This document shows, piece by piece, positions 34,312 through 44,600 of a stretch of 64,000 bases of DNA (position 1 is its first letter; every line of letters starts with the position of its first letter). The notes below the pieces were generated by a model. That model saw only the letters and a program-made list of their open reading frames with translations, was not told the DNA's origin and made no database searches. The position numbers and the translations under genes were made by a program. The stretch comes from Spirochaetia bacterium UBA5763 (GTDB lineage Bacteria; Spirochaetota; UBA4802; UBA5550): assembly GCA_002418835.1 (NCBI GenBank), contig DIEX01000019.1:1-64000 (forward strand), written 5' to 3'.

Positions 34312-34516
34312 TAAATCTTTACCTTTTTTAATTGCATTTTCTTTACATGCAATTGTATTTAATATTATCATATTTTACTGTCTTTATAAAATAAGAGTTA
34401 TTTTCTGTCTATCAAAACTTTTAAGAATATAATATATGATTTTAGTTACAGAATAAAGATAATATCAGTTTTTCGTTTAGTCATAAAAAAATGTGTTTTT
34501 TTGTAATAATAAACTT

Positions 34517-34600
34517 ATGGGCGGCTTCAAAAACTTCGTTTTTGAAGCCGCAGGGAGCCCTGCGGGGCTTATAAGGGGCTACCGCCCCTTTGACCCCATT
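34517..34600. repeat. Cluster of palindromes, REP-like intergenic element
   Basis: GCGGCTTCAAAAAC (34521-34534) pairs perfectly with 34538-34551. GCAGGG-AG-CCCTGC follows at 34550-34563, then a GGGGC...GCCCC inverted pair up to about 34600. The element stands in the 536-bp gene-free stretch 34312-34847, which otherwise is AT-rich and shows no ORF. The design resembles dispersed bacterial palindromic repeats. Confidence 0.65.
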
Positions 34601-34847
34601 TAAAGCAAACTCTATCAAGGATAAAGTAAGTAAAAATCAGTAATAATTCCTAAAAGAATTTTTCGGTTTTACCCCAAGGGTACTTCTTCGCTACGCTCAG
34701 GGCACGCACACTATAGCTGATGACGGTTTATTTGTTACAATCTATAAATTTATTTTACGCTAAAAGCTATGATTAGGAATAAATACTGGTAAAAAATACT
34801 GAAATATTGTCACTATTAAAAGTAGTGTTTATGAGGGGTGACGGTTT

Positions 34848-35594
34848 ATGAGCAAAACTGAAACAGGTGTTTCTGTATTTGATGTGAGGCTTTATGACTG
34901 CGGCCCTGACGGGAAAGCAGGTATAAGGACTCTATTTAATTTCATGCAGAGCACGGCTGATAATCATTCAAAATCCCTGGGTACATCGGTAAATCTTATG
35001 TCCGAGAAGAACCTTACCTGGGTTTATGCACGTTTTTATGCGGAAATAATTTCCTACCCGGCAATGTATGAAACTGTTAAATGCGAAACCTGGCGTTCAG
35101 GGATTACTGATGGCATGGTAAACAGGGAGTTTATTATGCGGGATTCTGCCGGAGGGGAGATTCTCAGGGCCACTTCATCACTGGCGTTAATAGACAGGGG
35201 AACGAGAAAACCTGTGGCGATTCCCGATTTTATACAAAACCAGTTTGCAGATGACAAGGGGAGGGCTCTGAATTATGTGGCTTTTCCTGTTGATAAAACT
35301 GACAAAAATGATTATATTTATACTTTAAGAACCAGATATGAGGATATAGATATTAATAGTCATATGAATAATGCCTCATACGCACAAATGTTTTTTGAAA
35401 GCGGTTACAGTGCTATTCATAATGGATCGATTTTAAACAGTATTGATATAATGTTCAAAGGTGAAGTCCTGTATGATGAAACAATAAGGTGCAGTTCTCT
35501 TCATATCGATGGTGCGGATAAAAATTTTTATCACAGAGCTTTCAATGAGAACAGGGGAAGAGTTTCGGCAGTTGCAGTTACCAATTGGAGGTAA
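34848..35594 (+). CDS. Acyl-ACP thioesterase family protein, 248 aa
   Basis: The protein has two hot-dog domains in tandem, as in the FatA/FatB-like family. Landmarks are SVFDVRLYDCGPDGKAGIRTLFNFMQSTADNH at the start and RYEDIDINSHMNNASYAQMFFE (about 162-183) in the second half, with the Asn-His pair of the catalytic region. It should release fatty acids from acyl carrier protein or CoA. The length matches bacterial members (about 245). The gene appears to be alone on its transcript; the next gene is 96 bp downstream. It may supply fatty acids for membranes or lipoproteins. Confidence 0.9.
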   Translation: MSKTETGVSVFDVRLYDCGPDGKAGIRTLFNFMQSTADNHSKSLGTSVNLMSEKNLTWVYARFYAEIISYPAMYETVKCETWRSGITDGMVNREFIMRDSAGGEILRATSSLALIDRGTRKPVAIPDFIQNQFADDKGRALNYVAFPVDKTDKNDYIYTLRTRYEDIDINSHMNNASYAQMFFESGYSAIHNGSILNSIDIMFKGEVLYDETIRCSSLHIDGADKNFYHRAFNENRGRVSAVAVTNWR

Positions 35595-35690
35595 AAAAAA
35601 GATTCGGCGCTATAAAAAGTAATTGTTCTTTTTACGGATAGTTCATATATTTATTTGCCTGAGTAAAAATGTTTGCATAGAAGATCATTT

Positions 35691-36914
35691 ATGAACACTG
35701 AAAATATAAACCGGAAAAAAGTTGAAATAGACCTTGATTATATTATGCCGGATACCTCTTTTATTTATCCGTTATATTCATCTGAAGGTGAAAAGCTTTT
35801 AAACGAAAGAGAAGTCCTTACCCAGGGGAAGATTAAAACCATAAGGGAAAAGTACGGAAACAAAGTATACTATGCTCCCACTGAAAAGGACATAGGCGTT
35901 ATCCCTTCCTATGTCTATGACAAGGCTTTAAATCAGACAAAAAGTGTACTGAACGATGTTATCATCACAAATAAATTCACCAGGGATTCGTACAAAAAGA
36001 GCGAACAGGTGATAGATGAAATCCTGAGTGATCTGAATTCCAGAGAACTCACAGCAATAAATCTCCTGAAGAACATGAAATCCTTTGATGAGTATCTCTA
36101 TTTTCATTCGATAAATGTGGGGCTCCTCTCAGCTCTCATGGTTAAAAAAAGAAGGACATATAAAGGGAACGAGATCAAGAGCGTTGTGCTTGGAGCTTAT
36201 CTCAGTGATCTGGGCAAAATTAAACTTGATAAATCTATCCTTTATAAACCGGACAGGCTCAATGAAGATGAACAGCTGGAAATGAAACTTCATCCCCAGG
36301 AGGGATATAATATTATCAAGTCCCTGGAGGGGATTGATCCCATTGTACTTCAGACAATTCTTTTCCATCATGAGAGGTTTGATGATGAGGGGTACTACAG
36401 TCTCCCCTATGAAACTCTCCCCACATCTCCGAAGATCGTTGCAATATGTGATATGTATGATGCCCTGACCACGCCCAAGCCTTACAGGCAGGCGTATTCA
36501 CCTTCAGAGGCTCTGAAGCTTATTGTTAATTCTGTTGATAAACAGTTCGACAGGGAGCTGGTGAGTGATTTTATTAATCTCATGGGGGCGCTGCTCAATA
36601 ACTCGCAGGCTTTCTATAGAAAGGGTGATTTCTGCATCCTTAATACAGGGGAGATTTGTCTTGTCAGTGAAGTGAACGCACGGGATATGATGAAGCCCAG
36701 AATGATGGTGTTTGCGAAATTTGAGGAGTCCGGGCAGAAGACATCCCTGAGATTTTATCAGCACCCCATTGAAGTTGACCTGACAAAGGATATGAACAGG
36801 AAACTCAGCACAATCATTATGCATCAGAAACTTATTGATGCAATAAGAAACAAGCTGAAAGAGAAACGGATGCTTGTTGATTATCTATATATGACCATAC
36901 CGGACTGGCATTAA
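35691..36914 (+). CDS. HD-GYP-like protein with altered active-site motifs, 407 aa
   Basis: The C-terminal half (about 130-310) has the HD-GYP fold, which in active members breaks c-di-GMP. Several signatures deviate. The HD pair of the LHDIGK motif is Ser172-Asp173 (LSDLGK), and the GYP of the HHExxDGxGYP block is GYY (HHERFDDEGYY). The other metal-site positions, His139, His201, His226-227 and the CDMYDALT aspartates, remain. Activity is therefore doubtful, and the protein may instead bind c-di-GMP. The N-terminal 130 residues resemble the region found before HD-GYP in other proteins (LYSSEGEKLLNEREVLT). The ATG at 35691 is chosen over an earlier TTG. Confidence 0.88.
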   Translation: MNTENINRKKVEIDLDYIMPDTSFIYPLYSSEGEKLLNEREVLTQGKIKTIREKYGNKVYYAPTEKDIGVIPSYVYDKALNQTKSVLNDVIITNKFTRDSYKKSEQVIDEILSDLNSRELTAINLLKNMKSFDEYLYFHSINVGLLSALMVKKRRTYKGNEIKSVVLGAYLSDLGKIKLDKSILYKPDRLNEDEQLEMKLHPQEGYNIIKSLEGIDPIVLQTILFHHERFDDEGYYSLPYETLPTSPKIVAICDMYDALTTPKPYRQAYSPSEALKLIVNSVDKQFDRELVSDFINLMGALLNNSQAFYRKGDFCILNTGEICLVSEVNARDMMKPRMMVFAKFEESGQKTSLRFYQHPIEVDLTKDMNRKLSTIIMHQKLIDAIRNKLKEKRMLVDYLYMTIPDWH

Positions 36915-36928
36915 TCTCCATACGGGAG

Positions 36929-37069
36929 TTATTCTATCTCTCTTCGTTTAACGCTGTTCCCGCATCTTCTGCATTTAAAGTTTTCCTGCGGAGCCCCGAA
37001 ATCTATAAAGACACTCACTGTATATCCGCATGTGCAGGAATAAATAAACTTTCTGTTTCTGTATTCCAT
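36929..37069 (-). CDS. Small zinc-ribbon protein, 46 aa
   Basis: The ORF encodes MEYRNRKFIYSCTCGYTVSV, continuing to a KCRRCGNSVKRREIE tail. The CTC (C-x-C) pair and a CRRC (C-x2-C) pair 20 residues later look like a single zinc ribbon. The start has AGGAG 6 bases upstream. It sits convergent with the HD-GYP gene. Tiny zinc ribbons of this sort often accompany regulators or nucleic-acid enzymes, but no partner is evident here. It is short and easily missed. Confidence 0.65.
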   Translation of the reverse strand: MEYRNRKFIYSCTCGYTVSVFIDFGAPQENFKCRRCGNSVKRREIE

Positions 37070-37146
37070 ACTATACTCCTGAATTTCAGAGTTATGTTAT
37101 TAATACTATCGGAATAAGTCAGGATGAAAATAAACGCAAAAATATA

Positions 37147-37755
37147 TCAGAGAGTTTTGATAAACATCCTGAAACCGTCCAGCATCATCTGTATCCCTAT
37201 TGTGGCCACAATAAGCCCGGTTATCCTTATGAGCGCTCCCATGATATTCTGTTTGATAAGGTGCGTGGTGATAACCGGTGCCAGCATCATGATTAAGAGG
37301 TTTACGCATACTGCGAGAATAATAGAGAGAGATGTTACCGGAATTCCGTACTGAGCAGGGAATGATACTGCTGCTGTTATTGTCGCAGGCCCCGCGATCA
37401 TCGGTGATGCCAGCGGGACAATGGACATATCCTCAAGTTTCTGTTTGTGATTCAGTTCAAAGAAGAGGCCCTTGTTGAGAGCATCAAGCCCCCGCATGAA
37501 TAGAACAGTCCCACCTGCTATTTTAAAAGCGTATATCTGAATATGAAAAAATTTTGACAGCATAAAGTTCCCCATAAAGATAAATGCCAGCAGAATTATG
37601 ATGGCTACAAATGAAGATTTTACAATAATGCGTCTTACTTCGCTGCCGGAAGCATTTTCACGTAATGAAGAAATAAGGAAAATTTTGCTTATAGGATTTA
37701 TAAGAGCTATCAGTGCAAGTGTGCAGTCGGAGATTGATTTTATAAGGATATCCAT
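37147..37755 (-). CDS. MarC-family integral membrane protein, 202 aa
   Basis: Six membrane helices and the pattern LIALINPISKIFLISSL...PLASPMIAGPATITAAVSFPAQYG...VNLLIMMLAPVI are those of the MarC/NAAT family. Despite the name, E. coli MarC does not cause multiple antibiotic resistance, and a transport or export role is assumed but unproven. The protein lies in the inner membrane. It is separated by 38 bp from the upstream hydrolase gene on the same strand, so the two may be co-transcribed. Confidence 0.92.
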   Translation of the reverse strand: MDILIKSISDCTLALIALINPISKIFLISSLRENASGSEVRRIIVKSSFVAIIILLAFIFMGNFMLSKFFHIQIYAFKIAGGTVLFMRGLDALNKGLFFELNHKQKLEDMSIVPLASPMIAGPATITAAVSFPAQYGIPVTSLSIILAVCVNLLIMMLAPVITTHLIKQNIMGALIRITGLIVATIGIQMMLDGFRMFIKTL

Positions 37756-37793
37756 GAGTTAGCTCCCCCCTGCGGGAATATAAAGGATGAAAT

Positions 37794-38552
37794 TCATTCG
37801 CTGAATTTAAAAAAATCAGCCGCAACCTTTGCGAACTCTTCACCGCTTGTAATCATTGCCGGATGGCCCCCTGTGTAAAAATAATGGGACCTGCACCTTT
37901 TGATTGTCTCTTTGAGATCAGCATAGAGGTCAACAATTATGTCTTTCAGAAATTCATCCTCAAGACTGCCGGTAAGCAGAAGGGGTTTCTTTATCTCTGA
38001 CAGATCCCTGTGGAAGAATTTTTTTATCTCCATATGGTGGGCATATATTGCCTCGCTGTCATTGTCAACAACTCTTCTCCAATCCAGGCCGTGGTTCCTG
38101 AACCAGTAGAGTTTCATGAAAAGTTTCTTTTTATCCTCAGCCCTTAGCATATGCACGTTGTCTGCGAATGATGCAACAGATTCTGTGCCTTCAAAGCTGT
38201 CTGCAATGAGGGCTTTGACAGACTCCGGGTGCTCAAGGAGAAGGTTGAGAGCAATGAGGGCACCTCCGCTTGTGCCTATCACATTTACCGGAGGGAGCCC
38301 GAGATGTTTCAGAAGTTCATGGACAGCAATAGCATTTTCATACCAGAAATCCTTCGGGAATGAATAGAGCCTGGCGGATTTTCCGTGTCCGGGAAGATCG
38401 ATAAGTATAACCCTGAAGCTGGAACTGTAGTATTCAAGAACCGGGCTGAACATTTTTGAAGAAACAGAGTTGCCGTGTATCAATAGAAGGGGTTCCCCCG
38501 CACCCTCTATGCTGTAAAAAACTTTCTTTTCATTATACTTAAAGTACGGCAA
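37794..38552 (-). CDS. Alpha/beta hydrolase, 252 aa
   Basis: The fold starts with the oxyanion-hole motif LLLIHGNSVS (about 23-32) and DLPGHGKS (52-59). The nucleophile elbow GTSGG has Ser96, and a downstream Asp (about 195, LTGSLEDEF) and His (near GGHPAM, about 231) complete a likely triad. The substrate is unknown; the family includes esterases, lipases and peptidases. It is soluble and lacks a signal peptide. The gene precedes marC on the same strand. Confidence 0.9.
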   Translation of the reverse strand: MPYFKYNEKKVFYSIEGAGEPLLLIHGNSVSSKMFSPVLEYYSSSFRVILIDLPGHGKSARLYSFPKDFWYENAIAVHELLKHLGLPPVNVIGTSGGALIALNLLLEHPESVKALIADSFEGTESVASFADNVHMLRAEDKKKLFMKLYWFRNHGLDWRRVVDNDSEAIYAHHMEIKKFFHRDLSEIKKPLLLTGSLEDEFLKDIIVDLYADLKETIKRCRSHYFYTGGHPAMITSGEEFAKVAADFFKFSE

Positions 38553-38591
38553 AATTCACCTCCTGTGTGATAAGAACTCTATCATTATCAG

Positions 38592-39227
38592 CTAGTTCGT
38601 TATAAACTGATCAGGGTTCTCCCTGATATATTTTATACGCAAACTGCTTAAATCCTCTCCTGATTTATAGAAGAGTTCATCAAGCCTCCCCAGTTCACTC
38701 TCTCCGTATGAACTCATGAAGGATTCCATAGATCCATCCTGTTTTACTTTTTCATGAATGGCTCTCTCTTTATTATAAACAGCAATTGCCTCCAAGGCAA
38801 TCTTTTCTGTTTTTAATGCTTTTATATTATGCAGGGCTTCAGCGAGGTCTCCTGCAAATAATCCTGAGGAGTTATAGAAATACTGAATAAATCCTCCGTT
38901 ATTCACTTCACCGTCAAGGCTCCATGTTATGTAAATATAACGGAACCCTTTACCCAGGTTCTGAATAATCCTGTATTCATCTTTAAAGTCGCCTTTAAGC
39001 TTAACATCAGTTATATAGTCGATTACTGCCATTTCAAGTTTATCATCAGGGATATTTTTAAGAATATCTGTTGTGATGGAACTGTATCTTTTTCTGTTCT
39101 CGAAGTCTTTCAGCGATGCTTCTATCTCATCTCCAATCAGTTCATCTGACTGCTTCTCCTTTTTACCGCATGAGACCATCAGAGCACAGAGTATTGTTAT
39201 AAGAATCATGCCCCGGTAAACTTTCAT
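38592..39227 (-). CDS. Lipoprotein with DMP19/DUF4375-like domain, 211 aa
   Basis: A lipobox (LMVSC, Cys20) leads to a Lys/Glu-rich linker and a helical domain. It contains TWSLDGEVNNGGFIQYFYNSSG (about 101-122) and AEALHNIKALKTEKIALEAI, which match the DMP19/DUF4375 pattern (W..dgEv.NGGf.QYf.N). In other proteins this domain is cytoplasmic and of unknown function, so a lipid-anchored form is unusual. A location in the periplasm or at the cell surface follows from the lipobox. It is the first of a leftward run with the hydrolase gene. Confidence 0.85.
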   Translation of the reverse strand: MKVYRGMILITILCALMVSCGKKEKQSDELIGDEIEASLKDFENRKRYSSITTDILKNIPDDKLEMAVIDYITDVKLKGDFKDEYRIIQNLGKGFRYIYITWSLDGEVNNGGFIQYFYNSSGLFAGDLAEALHNIKALKTEKIALEAIAVYNKERAIHEKVKQDGSMESFMSSYGESELGRLDELFYKSGEDLSSLRIKYIRENPDQFITN

Positions 39228-39309
39228 CAGGCTCTCCCATCTGCTATAGACTGAAATGCCGTATTCATCAACATGTTTTTTAATATCAGCGCCTTCTTTT
39301 TTTTAATAA

Positions 39310-39333
39310 ATGCCGGTCTGATTAAGCCGGCAT
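39310..39333 (-). terminator. Possible terminator or hairpin after the lipoprotein gene
   Basis: ATGCCGG pairs with CCGGCAT around a ten-base loop, 62 bp past the stop of the gene at 39396. On the minus strand it is followed by TTTATT only, so termination would be weak. Confidence 0.45.
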
Positions 39334-39395
39334 ATTCAGATAAATATTAACGTGTGTTTATTCAATAATATTTTTAAAAAAATCAGGTTTTATCA

Positions 39396-40004
39396 TTAGA
39401 GCATCTTTTTCTGAAAACGCATGAGCAGTGTTACGGCCACGGTGAGTACAATGATGGTGTATAGCACTTTGCAGAACAGTGTTGTAAGGATGTTAAATAT
39501 TTTACCGCTGCTTCTATCAGTGGTCTTCGAAAATTTTTCTCCAGTGGCGGTATTTTTTTCTGTGAAATGCAAATATACAACAGAGTTGTATCTGTCGTAC
39601 AGGAGATTGCGGCTTACATGTCCACCGGATGCTATTATATCAATTACTATTTCATATTCAGGTTCCTCACCCTTTTTATATGGAGCGATATCTCTCCTGC
39701 TCCTGTCCGGGGTTGATCTGATTACTCCGTTTTCGCTCATATATATTTCTGCGAGTGAATGCAGGATTTTATCAGTAGATTTGAGGCCGTTACCGTAAAT
39801 TTCAAGCTGAATGCGTTTACCTTTAAATCGCGAGAAGTCATATTCTTTGAGTATCTTTTTTATGTTATCAAAGATCGCTTCCTGGTAGATTCCTGAGTCG
39901 GGTATGAATTCAGGGTTGTCGATAAATATTGCTGTTTCAGGATCTTCACAGCTCAGTATGAATAGAGACAATATGACAAGGACAGGAATAATTAATTTTC
40001 TCAT
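39396..40004 (-). CDS. Lipoprotein with C-terminal membrane helix, 202 aa
   Basis: A leader with lipobox FILSC (Cys19) is followed by about 150 residues of unknown fold. An alpha/beta alternation (KRIQLEIYGNGLKSTDKILHSL, EIVIDIIASGGHVSR) resembles small outer-membrane assembly or secretin-related lipoproteins, but no specific match is claimed. A hydrophobic helix near 177-196 (LYTIIVLTVAVTLLMRF) ends the protein, giving two potential anchors. It sits alone and is divergent from the AraC regulator gene. Function is unknown. Confidence 0.75.
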   Translation of the reverse strand: MRKLIIPVLVILSLFILSCEDPETAIFIDNPEFIPDSGIYQEAIFDNIKKILKEYDFSRFKGKRIQLEIYGNGLKSTDKILHSLAEIYMSENGVIRSTPDRSRRDIAPYKKGEEPEYEIVIDIIASGGHVSRNLLYDRYNSVVYLHFTEKNTATGEKFSKTTDRSSGKIFNILTTLFCKVLYTIIVLTVAVTLLMRFQKKML

Positions 40005-40173
40005 GGTGTTCTCCTTGGTTGTGATATCCGCTTTTTGCTAAACTATATACAAATACTATGGCAGGTCAAATATAAAAGCAGCGGGACTATAACCACAGAA
40101 TCCCACCAAATAATTAATGCTTGTAAAAATACTGCGTGTCATGCAATTTCCATAAGAATACGGCTTTTCAAAA

Positions 40174-41274
40174 ATGTTAACTGAAATATTCAACGCGATA
40201 ATACTTTTCGGGGGCGGACTTGCTCTTCTGCTCGGAATTGTGCAGCTTTTCCATGATAGGAGCAGAATTAAAAATATCCTTCTTTTTGTGATATTCATAA
40301 GTCTCGGTATTATTCATATTCATGAATATGCTGTTTCAGTGACCCCTGAATACAGCGGCACCGCAGCTCTGAATATTTTTCTTCTGGCAAAGTTTCTTCT
40401 GGGTCCGGCAATGTATATCCTTTATCTTGCAGTGTTCAACAGGAATTATTCTTTTAAGCTTTCAGGTATCCTGCATTTTCTCCCTGCCGCCGGGGTCTTT
40501 ACTCTTGTGATTTTTATGACAGCTTCTACCGGATTAAGTGAATGCGCTGTTTCCTCAGTAAGAGATTATATCGAAGCCGGTTCTTTTTTTAAATATCTCC
40601 ACTCCCTGGGGTTTGCCCTGATATTTGTTTATACAGGGGGGATTTTTATGAAGATAGATGCTTTTTCTGTGCTTAAAAACGGAAAGAGTGACAGGCTCAC
40701 CATTGTGGGGGCCACTGTTACAATTCTTCTTTTTATTGTTATAGTGCTCATTATCGCAGGGCTTGCTACAGGAATTACCTATTTCTCAAGGGTTTCACTG
40801 ACTCTCACAACATTCTTTTTTATCTACTGGTTTGTTATTGTTCAGATTCATCCTGAATTATTCTCTTCCACAATTAAAAAAAGAAAAAACCAGGCACGCA
40901 GTGATGACCCGCTTTCCGGTATGGATCTGGAGCTGCTGGAAATACACCTGAAAGAGCTCATGGATGATGAAAAGATTTATTGTGATGAAGATCTTTCTCT
41001 GAAGAGAGTCGCGGATATGCTTTCAATCCAGCCGCAGCAGTTTTCTCTGTTTCTCAATCACAGGTTGGGAATTAATTTTAATACCTTCATAAACAGGTAC
41101 AGGGTGGATGAGGCAATTAATATGATGCGGGATGACAGAAAAAGGTCTCTCCTTTCGGTTGCCTTTGCCGTGGGTTTTAATTCCAAGTCGGTATTTTACG
41201 ATGCCTTTACAAAGCAGACAGGGCTCTCCCCTGCAAAATATAGAAAACAGTTTTTCCCTTCCGAAAAGTCCTGA
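40174..41274 (+). CDS. AraC-family regulator with membrane sensor domain, 366 aa
   Basis: The first 230 residues hold about six or seven membrane helices with short loops. Residues 255-360 are an AraC-type DNA-binding domain, with helices at LSLKRVADMLSIQPQQFSLFLNHRLGINFNTFINRYRVDEA and a recognition segment SLLSVAFAVGFNSKSVFYDAFTKQTGLSPAKYRKQF, the family signature. Membrane-bound AraC proteins respond to extracellular or membrane signals and act on DNA without release. It starts 169 bp from the divergent lipoprotein gene, which is a plausible target. Confidence 0.92.
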   Translation: MLTEIFNAIILFGGGLALLLGIVQLFHDRSRIKNILLFVIFISLGIIHIHEYAVSVTPEYSGTAALNIFLLAKFLLGPAMYILYLAVFNRNYSFKLSGILHFLPAAGVFTLVIFMTASTGLSECAVSSVRDYIEAGSFFKYLHSLGFALIFVYTGGIFMKIDAFSVLKNGKSDRLTIVGATVTILLFIVIVLIIAGLATGITYFSRVSLTLTTFFFIYWFVIVQIHPELFSSTIKKRKNQARSDDPLSGMDLELLEIHLKELMDDEKIYCDEDLSLKRVADMLSIQPQQFSLFLNHRLGINFNTFINRYRVDEAINMMRDDRKRSLLSVAFAVGFNSKSVFYDAFTKQTGLSPAKYRKQFFPSEKS

Positions 41275-41322
41275 TTTGTTTTTCCGGTCGATCTTCCTTC
41301 TTTAAAGTGATATAATACATTT

Positions 41323-41489
41323 TATAGCGGTTAACGTTTGAAATAGTCCGAGTCTGTCATTTCGAAGAAGCGGCAGCGACTGAGCAGTTCGACAGGCTCA
41401 CTGACCATTAATTCCGGTTCCTGAGCTTGTCGAAGGACTCACATACGTTCGAAATGACAGAGACTAACTAATTCGTTAATTGCTAAATA
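41323..41489. repeat. MITE-like element, copy A
   Basis: The ends TATAGCGGTTAACG and CGTTAATTGCTAAATA are imperfect inverted repeats. Inside, TCTGTCATTTCGAA and TTCGAAATGACAGA form a second pair, with TTCGACAGGCTC and GAGCTTGTCGAA nested further in. It shares terminal sequence with elements at 47209 and 57851. It has no coding content. It accounts for most of the gene-free stretch 41275-41641. Confidence 0.65.
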
Positions 41490-41523
41490 AAAATTTCTGC
41501 AGTGACGTATGAAACAAAGATAC

Positions 41524-41570
41524 TTTGTCATTTCTCACCCGAAGAATTGAAGAGGATTCGAAATGACAAA
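41524..41570. repeat. Inverted repeat between copy A and the activase gene
   Basis: TTTGTCATTTC at 41524-41534 pairs with GAAATGACAAA at 41560-41570, around a 25-base centre. It is close in sequence to the inner repeat of the MITE-like copy A and may be a remnant of a second element. Confidence 0.55.
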
Positions 41571-41641
41571 CTGAATTACCGGGGTTTAAATTTATTGACC
41601 GGTATTTTATCGGATCTGTATTAAAATTAACAGGAGAGTTT

Positions 41642-44600
41642 ATGAACAGGAGAGGGAATGTCCTCGGTATAGACATAGGTTCTATTTCGATTGCAGTGGT
41701 TGAGCTGTCACCGGAATATAAGGTTTTAAAAAGCGGATATATTTTTCATGAAGGCCATGTAAGGGAGAAGCTGGAAGCGCTGCTTAAGGGTTTCAATCCC
41801 GGAGATTTTAATGGTATAGCGTTCACATCATCATCACCCGATATCTTCAGCACAGGTAAAACATACGATTCAAGGGTATCGGTTATATCTGCTGCAAAAC
41901 ACTTTTATCCGCGTCCAGGGGAAGTGCTGATTATCGGGGGAGAGAAGTTCGGCCTTGCTGTTTTTGATGAAGATGGAAATTACAGAAACTACAGGTCCAA
42001 TACTTCATGCGCTGCGGGTACAGGGAGTTTCCTTGACCAGCAGGCGAAGAGGCTTAACCTTAAGGATATAGAAACATTCAGCAGTATCGCGGAGGGGAAC
42101 AGAGGGGGGACCCCGAAGATTGCATCCCGATGTGCCGTTTTTGCAAAAACAGATTTAATTCACGCGCAGCAGGAGGGCTACAGTCTCAGTGAAATCTGCG
42201 ACGGGTTATGCGAAGGTCTTGCGCGGAATGTGGCTGATACGCTCTTCGGTGATGAGAAAGTACCAGGGAGGGTTGTCATGGTCGGAGGCGTATCCCTTAA
42301 CAAAGCGGTTGTGAAGCACCTTTCACAGATTACCGGGACAGAGGTAATTGTACATGAGTATTCCAGTATCTTCGGCGCCATAGGGGCTTCTCTTCTGTGT
42401 CTGGAGGATCTGAACAGGGGAACTACAACTCCGGTATTGTTAAATAATTTTGAAGAGATATTCCGGGATGAAAAGAGGGAGAGGCGGTATCATTATGATC
42501 CCCTTGAGCTGAAATTATCGGATTATCCTGATTTTACCGCGCTGCAATCGTATTTATATAAACCTGCAATTAATAAGATGGCTGCGGAAGTGGAGGTTGA
42601 TATATACGGAGATCTCTCAGCGTCAGTTGAATATGAAGTATACCTTGGAATAGATATAGGATCAACAAGCACAAAGGCTGTGATTGCTGATAAAAGCGGT
42701 GAACCCATTGCTGGTCTTTATACAAAGACTGCCGGGAGGCCTCTTGAAGCTGTTCAGGCAATACTTGAAGCAATTGATAATATATCCTCCTCACAAAACT
42801 GTATCTTTAAATTTCTTGGTACAGGGACAACAGGTTCAGGGAGAAAGTTTATCGGCACCATTATAAGCGCTGACCTTGCCCTTGACGAGATCACTGCCCA
42901 TGCGCGGGCCGCGTATATGCTTGATCCGGATGTTGATACAATTATTGAAATCGGCGGGCAGGACGCAAAGTTCACCACAATGAAAAACGGCACAGTCACC
43001 TTTTCGATTATGAATAATGTCTGCGCGGCAGGCACAGGGAGTTTTGTTGAGGAACAGGCGAAGAAGTTAGGATGCCCTCTTCCGGAATATTCAGGCCTGG
43101 CTGAAGGTGTTACCGCGCCTCTCTCCAGTGACAGGTGTACAGTGTTCATGGAACGGGATCTGAACCACTATATGAGCGAAGGTTTTTCGCGGGGCGAGGT
43201 TCTTGCAAGTGTGCTCCACTCGGTCAGGGAGAATTATCTCACAAAGGTTGCAGTAGAGAAAAATATAGGGGAGAAAATATTTTTCCAGGGGGCCACTGCT
43301 AAAAACAGGGCGCTGGTTGCTGCATTCGAGCAGAGACTGGGAAAACCGGTTATGGTGTCGAAGTATTGTCACCTCACAGGGGCCCTGGGTGTTGCTCTTT
43401 CGCTTATGGACAGCGGGATAACTGAAAGCTTATTCCGGGGGATACATCTTTACAAAGAGTCGATACCTGTACGGAGCGAGGTCTGCGGGCTATGCACAAA
43501 CAGCTGCAAGATCAAGGTTGCGGAGGTGGATGGTGAAACTGCGGCATTCGGGTTTCTCTGCGGAAGGGACTATGAAACAAAACGCTTTGTTAATCAGAAC
43601 AGTTCAGGTTTTGACCTGATAAAAGAGAGAGCAAAAATTCTCCATGCGAAAAGGAAGGTGGAAACAAAGTTCGATTTCACTATGGGAATTCCGGCAGCCC
43701 TTCATCTCCTTGACGAGGTGCCTTTATGGAGAGAGTTCTTCGCTAATCTCGGGATTAAAACTGTGATTAGCGACAGCCTGAAAGACGGTATAAGGAGAGG
43801 GAAGGGTATTGCGGGAGCTGAATTCTGTGCGCCCATGTCTGAACTTCACGGGCATGTTGCTTACCTTGCCGGAGAAGCGGACTATGTATTTCTCCCTTCA
43901 TACATCGAGAAAAAGAGAGGGGATGACGGCGAGAGGAGAACCTATTGCTACTACACACAGTTTTCGCCTGCTGTGATCTCCTCCTGCGAATCTGTTGCCG
44001 GAAGTAAAAAACTGCTTACCCCGCTCCTCCGGACACTGTCCGGAACATTCAGCATGAAGCTCAACCTGTATAAAATGCTTAAAGAGATCTCCGGGAACAG
44101 CATCTCATTCATGCGGGTATCAGCAGCTTTTGATGCTGCGCAGAAGAAAATGAAGAATTCGAAAAAGCAGCTAAATAACTTATACCTGAAAAACAGAAGG
44201 GTTGATGATGTGGATGTTCTGCTTCTCGGGAGGCCGTACACAGTGCTCTCGCCGTCTATGAATAAAGGGATACCGGAAGTATTCGGTAAATTAGGTGCAA
44301 GGGTTTTCTACCAGGACATGATTGAGATCGGTAAAGGTGATAGTAAACAGATATCCGGAATCCTGAAATCCCTGCACTGGCGATACGCTTCAGAGATCCT
44401 TGAAGCGGCAGAAGCTGCTGCAAAAATTGAAGGGCTCTATCCTGTATTTGTCACATCATTCAAATGTACTCCTGATGCCTATGCTGTTGAATACTTCAGG
44501 AGGATCATGGATGCTCATGGCAAGCCCTATCTTATACTTCAGCTTGATGAGCATGATTCCAATGTGGGATATGAAACAAGGATTGAAGCAGGGCTCCGCT

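Noticed and set aside
34517..34600. Riboswitch or terminator
   Set aside because: No U-run and no downstream gene start close enough, and the stems are nested in the manner of dispersed palindromes.
41447..41462. GTTCGAAATGAC as a T-arm of a tRNA
   Set aside because: It is one half of an inverted repeat, and no acceptor or anticodon arms are present.
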